A stretch of DNA of 5,129 bases. Origin: Corynebacterium accolens. Its GTDB lineage: Bacteria > Actinomycetota > Actinomycetes > Mycobacteriales > Mycobacteriaceae. The notes under the pieces were generated by a model. That model did not search any database. It had not been told where the DNA came from and saw nothing but the letters and a program-made list of their open reading frames with translations. Each line of letters starts with the position of its first letter. Position 1 is the first letter of the stretch. The position numbers were made by a program, and so were the translations under genes. Positions 1 to 5,129 of this stretch are shown piece by piece. The stretch lies in contig NZ_CP100376.1 of NCBI RefSeq assembly GCF_030515985.1, positions 40,286-45,414 of the forward strand, written 5' to 3'.

Positions 1-378
1 CACCCGTTGGCGCGGGCGGTGCGCATAGATAAGCTGCGGCTTAATGCCCTGGAGGCTGCAATCACAACGCCCGCCAATGCGGTGCAGCAGGCCCTCCACC
101 TTGACCCGGCGCGCCACCGCGCGCGCACCGAGGCCATCGCCGCGGCGGTGGGCGGCGAGATTGTTGAGCACGCTGGCCGCGTGGGCGGGGGAGGAGCCCC
201 CGAGTACCCGCTGCCCGGCGTTGCGGTGGCGCTGCCGGAGGAACTTGCGCCAAAACTGCGACAGCACACCCCACCGGTGGTGGCGCGCCAGCACCAAGGC
301 CGCTGCCTCATTGACGTGCGCTGCGTGCCCGAGGCCCAGGACAAGGAGCTCATCGCGGCCATCCGGGCGGTGATGTAG
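1..378 (+). CDS. selA: L-seryl-tRNA(Sec) selenium transferase (selenocysteine synthase), C-terminal part, 5' end outside window
   Basis: SelA is the PLP-dependent bacterial enzyme that converts Ser-tRNA(Sec) to Sec-tRNA(Sec) using selenophosphate from SelD. The frame is open from base 1 and gives 125 codons ending in TAG (376-378). The TTG at position 7 is an internal leucine, not a start. Family signatures are HPLARAVRIDKLRLNALEAA at fragment residues 1-20, matching the conserved R-A-x-R-x-D-K-x-x-L-x-A-L-E-A block of SelA, then VGGGGAPEYPLPG (61-73) and the end-domain stretch PPVVARQHQGRCLIDVRCV (91-109), equivalent to the P-V-I-G-R-x-x-x-G-x-L-x-L-D-L-R-C region of E. coli SelA. The PLP-binding lysine lies upstream of the window and cannot be checked. 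E. coli SelA has about 463 residues, so roughly three quarters of the gene is missing. It is the first visible gene of a selA-selB operon. Confidence 0.93.
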   Translation, partial: HPLARAVRIDKLRLNALEAAITTPANAVQQALHLDPARHRARTEAIAAAVGGEIVEHAGRVGGGGAPEYPLPGVAVALPEELAPKLRQHTPPVVARQHQGRCLIDVRCVPEAQDKELIAAIRAVM

Positions 379-2163
379 GTGTACGTCATCGCGACCGCCG
401 GCCACGTCGATCACGGCAAGTCCAGCCTGGTGCGCGCCTTAACGGACATGGATCCGGATAGGTGGGCTGAGGAAAAGCGCCGCGGGCTGACCATTGACTT
501 AGGCTTTGTGTGGACGTCGCTGCCTTCCGGTGCGGACGTGGCCTTTGTCGATGTCCCCGGCCACGAAAAGTTCTTTGGCAATATGCTCGCCGGGGTGGGG
601 CCTGCCTCCGTGGTGCTCTTCGTGGTCGCCGCGGACGAGGGCTGGCAGGCCCAATCCACCGACCACCGCGACGCGCTGCACGCGCTGGGTATCGAGCACG
701 GCATTATCGCCCTGACCCGCAGCGACCGCGCCGATGAAAAGCGCCGCGCGGAGGTCACCGCCCAAGTGCGCACGCAGTTTTCTGCCACGCCGCTTGCCGA
801 TGCCCCCATCATCCCCGTTTCCTCCCACACCGGCGAGGGCCTGGCGGAACTGGGCGCGGCGCTCGATGATTTGGTCGCCCGCGTGCCCGCACCCGACACC
901 GATGCCCCTGTGCGCCTGTGGATCGACCGCGCTTTTAGCGTCAAGGGCGCGGGAACCGTGGTGACCGGGACGCTGAGCGCTGGCACGCTGCGCACCGGCG
1001 ATGCCCTGGTGCTCTCCACCGCAGAGGGCGCCAATCGCGTGGAGATCCGCGGCCTGCACAGCGAAAATACCGCGCAGGAATCCTTGGGCCCCGTAACACG
1101 TGCCGCGGTTAACCTGCGCGGGGTCGATGCCGCCGATATCCACCGCGGTGACCTGCTGCTGAGCCCCGATGCGTGGCGCGGCGTCGATACCGTGGACGTC
1201 CACCGCACCTTTGGCACCGCGCTTGATGAACTGCCCGATAACCTCGTGGTCCACTGCGGCACCGCCGGGATAGAAGCGCATCTGCGGCCGCTGTCAGCGG
1301 ATTTTGCCCGCCTGCGCCTAACGCGCGCTCTGCCGCTAGTCCTCCTGGATCGCTTGGTTGTCCGCAGCCCCGGTGGCCGCCATGTCAGCGCCGGCGTGGA
1401 GGTCATCGACGTGCGCCCGCCGGAGTTAGACCGCCGCGGTGCCGCCCGCAAGCGGGCTAACGCACTGGCTGAGTTAAGCTCCTTCCGCAATCCTTCCTCC
1501 TACCTGCAGCGCGTGGGCTATGCCCGGCGCGTGGACTTGGAATTCGATGGTTATGACACCGACGCCGCCCCGCAGGGCGTCATTAACTTCGACCAGTGGT
1601 GGATTGCCGCCCGCCAGGTAACGCGCTGGAAAGAAGCGCTGACTACCGCGCTGCAGGAACACGCCGCGGCTAACCCGCTCGCACCCGGGATGCCCCGCAA
1701 GGCGGCACTCGATGCCTTGGGGCTCACGGACAACGCGCTCCTGCGCCTGGCGGTAGCCGCCGCGCACGCGGAGGAATCCGAAGGGCTTATCCGCCTGCCC
1801 GGCCACAGCGTGGATCTCGGAGCCGCCGAGACCGCCGTGGCCGAATTGGAGAGCAGGTTAAATAAGGATCCCTTCGCGGCACCAGAGGCGCACGAACTTA
1901 AAGAGCTGGGGTTGAGCGAGAAAGAACTGGCCGCCGCCGAGCGCGCCGGGCGCCTGCTACGCCTCAAAGACGGCATCATCCTCTTACCGGACGCACCGGG
2001 CAAGGCACGGGAGCTCCTAGAAGAACTCGAGCAGCCCTTTACCCTGTCCGCCGCGCGGCAAGCGCTGGGGACCACCCGCCGGGTGGCCATACCTCTGCTG
2101 GAATACCTCGATGCCCACGGCATTACCCGCCGCGGCGAGGGCGGCAAGCGCACGCTGCGCTAA
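379..2163 (+). CDS. selB: Selenocysteine-specific translation elongation factor SelB
   Basis: SelB is a GTPase that delivers Sec-tRNA(Sec) to the ribosome at UGA codons followed by a SECIS hairpin. At 594 aa it is full length (E. coli SelB is about 614). The EF-Tu-like GTPase domain shows G1 GHVDHGKS (8-15), G2 KRRGLTIDLG (33-42, T38), G3 DVPGHEK (58-64), G4 TRSD (113-116, usually T/NKxD) and G5 PVSS (146-149). Domain II follows, with WIDRAFSVKGAGTVVTGTL (181-199). D183-R184 sit where E. coli SelB has the Asp-Arg pair implicated in selenocysteine binding. The second half is the winged-helix SECIS-binding region, ending in the family-typical PFTLSAARQALGTTRRVAIP (553-572), then LLEYLDAHGITRR. 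The GTG start at 379 is the only start codon between the selA stop and the G1 motif, so the start is secure. There is no strong Shine-Dalgarno, only GGGCGG about 8 nt upstream, which fits coupling to selA termination. The stop is TAA. Confidence 0.97.
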   Translation: MYVIATAGHVDHGKSSLVRALTDMDPDRWAEEKRRGLTIDLGFVWTSLPSGADVAFVDVPGHEKFFGNMLAGVGPASVVLFVVAADEGWQAQSTDHRDALHALGIEHGIIALTRSDRADEKRRAEVTAQVRTQFSATPLADAPIIPVSSHTGEGLAELGAALDDLVARVPAPDTDAPVRLWIDRAFSVKGAGTVVTGTLSAGTLRTGDALVLSTAEGANRVEIRGLHSENTAQESLGPVTRAAVNLRGVDAADIHRGDLLLSPDAWRGVDTVDVHRTFGTALDELPDNLVVHCGTAGIEAHLRPLSADFARLRLTRALPLVLLDRLVVRSPGGRHVSAGVEVIDVRPPELDRRGAARKRANALAELSSFRNPSSYLQRVGYARRVDLEFDGYDTDAAPQGVINFDQWWIAARQVTRWKEALTTALQEHAAANPLAPGMPRKAALDALGLTDNALLRLAVAAAHAEESEGLIRLPGHSVDLGAAETAVAELESRLNKDPFAAPEAHELKELGLSEKELAAAERAGRLLRLKDGIILLPDAPGKARELLEELEQPFTLSAARQALGTTRRVAIPLLEYLDAHGITRRGEGGKRTLR

Positions 2164-2178
2164 ACAGAGGCGGCCGAC

Positions 2179-3285
2179 CTATTTGCGGTGGTTTCCGCCG
2201 CGCGGGCGGGACTGCTCGCGCGCCACGCGCCGGGCGCGCACGCGGGCGGACTCGGAAGAAAAGCGGCCCGGTTCCTCCGCTACGGGAAGCGCGCGCCAGC
2301 TCAGGTTCTGTGAGCCCGGCATGGACGAGACCAAGTCAGCCAAGCCGCTGCTAGCAGGCGGTGCCGCAGCCTCGCCCTCGTCGCGGGCACGAGGTGCGGG
2401 CGAGGCTTCGGCAGAACCAGTGACCGCAGTGTCTACATTGGTATCGGGACTGACCGGGCGGCGGGAGCCGGTGGGAAGATCGCCGGCAATGTCGGCGGAC
2501 TCCAGCGCGAACTCCCATTCCTCGGGCGGGGCTGGGGTGGTAGGACGGGAAGTGGTGGCATTAGGCAGCACGGTGCGGCCGGACGGCACGCGCAGGGGCG
2601 GTACCGCAGGGGAGAATAATTCGGCTTCTGTGGCATCCGCTACCGGGATATCTATCGCGATCATCCCGCCGCCGCTATAGGCACGGGCGGCCAACACAGT
2701 ACCGGCCTCTTGCGCCGCCGCATACGCGGTGCGCAGGCCCGGCAGCTGGCTTAATGCCCCGCACGGTCCCAGCACAGTATCGCCACAGGAGGCCACGACG
2801 GCGTTATCGATGACCTTGAGCGTGACAAAGAATTGCTGCGTATCAAAGTGAGATAGCTGCTCATCGGTCAGATCGCCTGCCCCAGTATCAATCACTGCAC
2901 CATGGCCGCCGGCAAGAAGTACTGATTCGGCCGGTTGGTCATTGACCGGTAGCAGCCACGGCCACAGCCCGAGGGAGACGGCGACCTCGAGTTCGCCGTC
3001 AACGATGCCGACCGTGGCCACCGTCTGCGGGGTGGCCTGTGAGGCCTTCAATCGGTGCAGGTCAGGGTATTCGGCCGCCTCAACCTCATCGAGAAAACCG
3101 ATGAAGCCAAACTCCGAACGCACCCGCCAGCCGTTGGAGTAGGTATCGGGCTCTAAAGAGACATCGATAAGAGCAGGCTGACTACCCACGCCAGGAATGC
3201 TCAGCACCGTGCCGGAGATGACATGTTCCAAGATGGCGACGTGTTCGACGCCGAAGTAGCTGGTCGCAAGCGGGTAGGGCACCAT
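2179..3285 (-). CDS. Hypothetical protein with two related beta-rich repeats, disordered linker and basic C-terminal tail
   Basis: The function is not recognised. The gene encodes 368 aa, ATG start (3283-3285), TAG stop (2179-2181). No signal peptide or membrane segment is visible, so it is probably cytoplasmic. Residues about 38-106 carry a pattern like V-x-L-E-P-D...GFIGFLDEVEAAEYPDLHRL...TVATVGIVDGELEVAVSLG. Residues about 153-214 repeat its logic: VTLKVIDNAVVASCGDTVLG, then LPGLRTAYAAAQEAGTVLAA and GGGMIAIDIP. This suggests an internal duplication. The 'LEPD...iGfL...A..yp.L..L' arrangement is faintly like HIRAN domains, which is a weak inference. From about 236 to 330 the chain is rich in P, A, S, T and E and probably disordered. 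The last 23 residues are strongly basic (RVRARRVAREQSRPRGGNHR) and could contact nucleic acid. There are only two cysteines (C167, C175). It converges on selB, 15 bp apart, and diverges from the BCCT gene; neither neighbour explains its role. The reading frame is credible because it has its own RBS and -10 box and a coherent protein pattern. Confidence 0.8.
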   Translation of the reverse strand: MVPYPLATSYFGVEHVAILEHVISGTVLSIPGVGSQPALIDVSLEPDTYSNGWRVRSEFGFIGFLDEVEAAEYPDLHRLKASQATPQTVATVGIVDGELEVAVSLGLWPWLLPVNDQPAESVLLAGGHGAVIDTGAGDLTDEQLSHFDTQQFFVTLKVIDNAVVASCGDTVLGPCGALSQLPGLRTAYAAAQEAGTVLAARAYSGGGMIAIDIPVADATEAELFSPAVPPLRVPSGRTVLPNATTSRPTTPAPPEEWEFALESADIAGDLPTGSRRPVSPDTNVDTAVTGSAEASPAPRARDEGEAAAPPASSGLADLVSSMPGSQNLSWRALPVAEEPGRFSSESARVRARRVAREQSRPRGGNHRK

Positions 3286-3296
3286 AGGAAAAGTAA

Positions 3297-3300
3297 CTCC
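3297..3300 (-). promoter_or_regulatory. Ribosome binding site of the minus-strand hypothetical gene
   Basis: On the minus strand the sequence TTTGGAGTTACTTTTCCT precedes the ATG at 3285. The GGAG core ends 11 nt from the start codon, slightly long but usable. It supports this ATG over the GTG that forms codon 2. Confidence 0.6.
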
Positions 3301-3319
3301 AAAGCTTTAAAGCGGGGCG

Positions 3320-3398
3320 TAACGTACGGATCTCATTTTACGCATGTGGGGGTAAAACAGCGCTTAGTCGGTGGTTTTAGCCAATGTTCGTTAACGTA
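3320..3398 (+). repeat. Two copies of TAACGTA (3320-3326 and 3392-3398) in the divergent intergenic region
   Basis: The heptamer TAACGTA occurs at 3320-3326 (context GGCGTAACGTACGG) and again at 3392-3398 (context GTTCGTTAACGTATTAAT), 72 bp apart in the same orientation. A shorter relative, TAACGA, lies at 3428-3433, just before the BCCT ribosome binding site. The second copy sits inside the 8-bp palindrome CGTTAACG (3389-3396). One copy is just downstream of the putative -10 of the minus-strand gene and the other is in the likely BCCT promoter. They could be regulator sites, but words this short recur by chance. Confidence 0.25.
3335..3340 (-). promoter_or_regulatory. Probable -10 box of the minus-strand hypothetical gene
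   Basis: The minus strand reads TGCGTAAAATGAG here, and TAAAAT is a close match to the sigma-A type -10 hexamer TAnnnT. A start about 7 nt downstream would give a 5' leader of roughly 43 nt containing the GGAG ribosome binding site. At 17-18 nt upstream no TTGACA-like box is seen (GCGCTG or AGCGCT), which is common in corynebacterial promoters where the -35 is poorly conserved. This is prediction only. Confidence 0.45.
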
Positions 3399-3403
3399 TT
3401 AAT
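3375..3403 (+). promoter_or_regulatory. Possible promoter of the BCCT transporter gene
   Basis: The stretch before the BCCT gene is AT-rich. TTTTAG (3375-3380) and ATTAAT (3398-3403), 17 nt apart, are the best-spaced pair, and TAACGT (3392-3397) is an alternative -10. Neither has a good -35. BCCT genes are commonly induced by high osmolarity, but no known regulator motif could be assigned here. Confidence 0.25.
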
Positions 3404-3436
3404 GATTCCCTCAAGTTGAAAAGTGCATAACGAAAT

Positions 3437-3441
3437 AGGAG
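3437..3441 (+). promoter_or_regulatory. Ribosome binding site fixing the TTG start of the BCCT gene
   Basis: AGGAG at 3437-3441 is a strong Shine-Dalgarno, separated by 7 nt from TTG at 3449-3451. The reading frame of the transporter has a stop (TAA, 3428-3430) just upstream. TTG is the first start codon after that stop and the only one with an ideally placed ribosome binding site. The site therefore decides the start. Confidence 0.75.
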
Positions 3442-3448
3442 TAGGGCT

Positions 3449-5129
3449 TTGTCATCTAATTCATCGCCCCGGCCCGATAACGGAACCACCAATGGGCTGG
3501 AAAACGTTAATAATACGGAAGAAAGCCAAAAGCGCGTGCGCGGTGCCAAGCGCATCCTGCACGACATCATCTACCCGCACAATATCCACCCCGCCTTGGT
3601 CCCTGGCGTATCCATCGAGGACCAAAAGGTTAAATACGGTGTGGATAAGACCATCCTGAGCGTCGTCGGTGGGCTCGTTATCGCCTTCGTGGTGTGGGGA
3701 GTGCTCGCCCCCGAACAGGTCTTTAATACCTCCTCTACGGCCCTGGACTGGGTTATGCGCAACCTAGGCTGGATCTTTACGGCGCTGGCCACCTTCCTGA
3801 TGTTCCTGCTGCTGATTCTGGCCTTTTCCAAGTACGGGAAAATCCCACTCGGCGTGGATGGCGAAAAGCCGGAGTTTTCCACGATTAGCTGGGCCGCCAT
3901 GCTCTTTGGTGCGGGCATCGGCATCGGGCTTATCTTCTTCGGACCCTACGAACCGCTTACCCATTATCTCTCGCCGCGCCCAGGTGCCTATGAGGCCGCC
4001 AGCGATGAAGCGGTGCTTGGCGCGCTGGCCCAATCGGCCATGCACTGGGGCCTTAATGCGTGGGCCATCTACGCCATCGTCGGGCTGTGCGTGGCCTATG
4101 TATCCTTCCGCCGCGGGCGCGTACCCCTGATGAGCTCTATCTTGATGCCGCTTTTTGGCAACCGCTCCACCGATTCCACACCGGCGCGCATTATCGATGG
4201 CCTGGCTATCATCGCCACCCTCTTTGGCACCGCGGCCACTTTGGGAATTGGCGCGCTGCAGATCGGCCGCGGCGTGGAAATCGTCAGCGGCTGGTCCACC
4301 GCCGGCAATACCGCGGCGTTGGTCATCATCATTGTGCTGTCCATCGGCACCATCTTTTCCGCAGTGTCTGGTGTGGCTAAGGGCGTGCGGTGGCTATCCA
4401 ATATCAACCTGGCATTGGCGCTGGGCATCGCCATCTTCTTCTTCGTCATCGGACCAACCGCCTTGCTGGCCAATATGATGCCCGCGGTCATCATCGAGTA
4501 CCTCGATAACACCCCCGAAATGTTGTCCGCCAACATGGGCGAGGGCGAAGATATGGTCTCCTTCCTATCCTCGTGGACCACGTTCTACTGGGCGTGGTGG
4601 GTATCCTGGTCGCCGTTCGTCGGCGTATTCGTGGCCAAGATTTCCCGCGGTCGCACCATCCGCCAATTCGTCCTTGGCGTGCTGTTTATTCCTTCCGCTA
4701 TCATCATCGCCGCTTTTACCATCTTGGGCGGCACCACCATTTGGCTGCAGCGCCGCGATGGCGATATCGCCCCCGATGGCACAATCGATTCCATGCCGGC
4801 GGCCGAAGACATCTTCTTTAACGTCTTGGACCATTTCCCCGGATCCAATTGGATGGCCCCGCTGGTCATTGTCATGCTCGTGGTATTTTTCATCACCACT
4901 GCGGACTCAGCCTCGCTGGTCAACTCCCAGCTCACCCAGCGCGGCAACCCACAGCCGAAAGCCACTGTTACTGTCTTTTGGGTGATTTGCATGGCGGGCA
5001 TCGCCGTGGTCATCCTCATGTCCGGTGGCAAAAACGCGCTGCAAGGCCTGCAAAACCTCATCACCATTACGGCGCTTCCCTTTGCCGTCATCATCGTGTT
5101 GATGTGTATTGCCCTGATTAGGGAACTGC
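3449..5129 (+). CDS. BCCT-family osmolyte (betaine-type) transporter, 3' end outside window
   Basis: This is a secondary importer of the betaine/carnitine/choline transporter family in the cytoplasmic membrane. 560 codons are visible from TTG 3449. A polar tail of about 65 residues precedes 12 likely membrane segments, roughly 67-88, 105-126, 146-165, 201-218, 249-275, 288-308, 319-345, 375-395, 405-431, 469-490, 505-524 and 538-556. Family hallmarks are GAGIGIGLIFFGPYEPLTHY (154-173), HWGLNAWAIYAIVG (199-212) and TTFYWAWWVSWSPFVGVF (377-394). W200, W205, Y208, W383, W384 and W387 match the aromatic cage and adjacent tryptophans of C. glutamicum BetP. FFITTADSAS (480-489) matches the TM10 Na2-site region, with T484 where BetP has Ser468. 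Glycine at 160, equivalent to BetP Gly153 and not the Asp of choline carriers, favours Na+-coupled betaine-like uptake. Ectoine or proline specificity (EctP/LcoP type) is possible. The C-terminal osmosensory tail lies beyond the window. The gene is divergent from the hypothetical gene and is probably osmotically regulated. Confidence 0.93.
   Translation, partial: MSSNSSPRPDNGTTNGLENVNNTEESQKRVRGAKRILHDIIYPHNIHPALVPGVSIEDQKVKYGVDKTILSVVGGLVIAFVVWGVLAPEQVFNTSSTALDWVMRNLGWIFTALATFLMFLLLILAFSKYGKIPLGVDGEKPEFSTISWAAMLFGAGIGIGLIFFGPYEPLTHYLSPRPGAYEAASDEAVLGALAQSAMHWGLNAWAIYAIVGLCVAYVSFRRGRVPLMSSILMPLFGNRSTDSTPARIIDGLAIIATLFGTAATLGIGALQIGRGVEIVSGWSTAGNTAALVIIIVLSIGTIFSAVSGVAKGVRWLSNINLALALGIAIFFFVIGPTALLANMMPAVIIEYLDNTPEMLSANMGEGEDMVSFLSSWTTFYWAWWVSWSPFVGVFVAKISRGRTIRQFVLGVLFIPSAIIIAAFTILGGTTIWLQRRDGDIAPDGTIDSMPAAEDIFFNVLDHFPGSNWMAPLVIVMLVVFFITTADSASLVNSQLTQRGNPQPKATVTVFWVICMAGIAVVILMSGGKNALQGLQNLITITALPFAVIIVLMCIALIREL

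Noticed and set aside
7..378. Short complete 123-aa gene starting at TTG 7
   Set aside because: The frame is open upstream to base 1, and the translated start HPLARA continues a conserved SelA block. It is therefore the 3' part of selA.
411..1490. Long open frame on the minus strand (about 359 aa), plus another at 499-1281
   Set aside because: Both lie antisense to the well-supported selB. The translations are Arg/Ser/Ala- or Gly-rich with no family pattern, as expected from high-GC codon bias on the opposite strand.
2164..2205. Bidirectional terminator between selB and the minus-strand gene
   Set aside because: Only a 4-bp stem is possible and no T-run follows it in either direction.
2111..2680. 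Plus-strand open frame of about 189 aa overlapping the selB end and the minus-strand gene
   Set aside because: It starts inside selB, has no ribosome binding site, and its product is low-complexity and antisense to the hypothetical gene. The minus-strand frame is longer, has an RBS and -10 box, and shows repeated domain structure.
3286..3448. Possible tRNA(Sec) gene (selC) in the intergenic region
   Set aside because: No T-loop GTTCGAnTCC box, no paired acceptor arms and no UCA anticodon arm could be found. GTTCGTTAACG at 3387-3397 only superficially resembles a T-loop.
3423..3659. Plus-strand 78-aa open frame covering the BCCT start
   Set aside because: It has no ribosome binding site of its own and is out of frame with the transporter. 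The AGGAG at 3437-3441 is placed for the TTG at 3449.
4096..4581. Minus-strand open frames within the transporter gene (also 3571-3924 and 4585-5094)
   Set aside because: They are antisense shadows of a membrane-protein gene with clear BCCT motifs. Their translations show no coherent domains.

Overview
The window looks like chromosomal DNA of a high-GC actinobacterium, most likely a Corynebacterium. This is inferred from the G+C-rich codon use of the genes, the alternative starts (GTG, TTG), and a glycine-betaine-type BCCT transporter whose motifs closely resemble those of corynebacterial osmolyte carriers. The species cannot be named from the sequence. No mobile element, CRISPR array, rRNA or tRNA is visible.

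Positions 1-2163 (+ strand) hold selenocysteine machinery: the last 125 codons of selA (selenocysteine synthase), followed with no gap by a complete selB (selenocysteine-specific elongation factor, 594 aa). The selA stop TAG touches the selB GTG start, so the two form an operon and are probably translationally coupled. SelA converts Ser-tRNA(Sec) to Sec-tRNA(Sec). SelB then carries that tRNA to ribosomes paused at a UGA with a downstream SECIS hairpin. The other required parts (selD, the tRNA gene selC, and a selenoprotein such as a formate dehydrogenase) are not in the window.

Positions 2179-3285 (- strand) hold a convergent 368-aa protein that I do not recognise. It ends only 15 bp from selB. 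Its N-terminal two thirds look like two diverged copies of one beta-rich module, faintly HIRAN-like. A long Pro/Ala/Ser/Glu-rich, probably disordered stretch and a strongly basic C-terminus follow.

Positions 3286-3448 form a divergent, relatively AT-rich intergenic region with a good -10 box for the minus-strand gene, a clear ribosome binding site for the plus-strand gene, and a repeated TAACGTA word. From 3449 to the window end (+ strand) runs a BCCT-family transporter, 560 codons visible and cut off just after TM12. Its substrate cage and sodium-site residues are largely intact. It should be a Na+-coupled importer of a betaine-like compatible solute and is functionally unrelated to the sel genes.

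I do not see a clear new biological system. The most interesting object is the two-repeat hypothetical protein.
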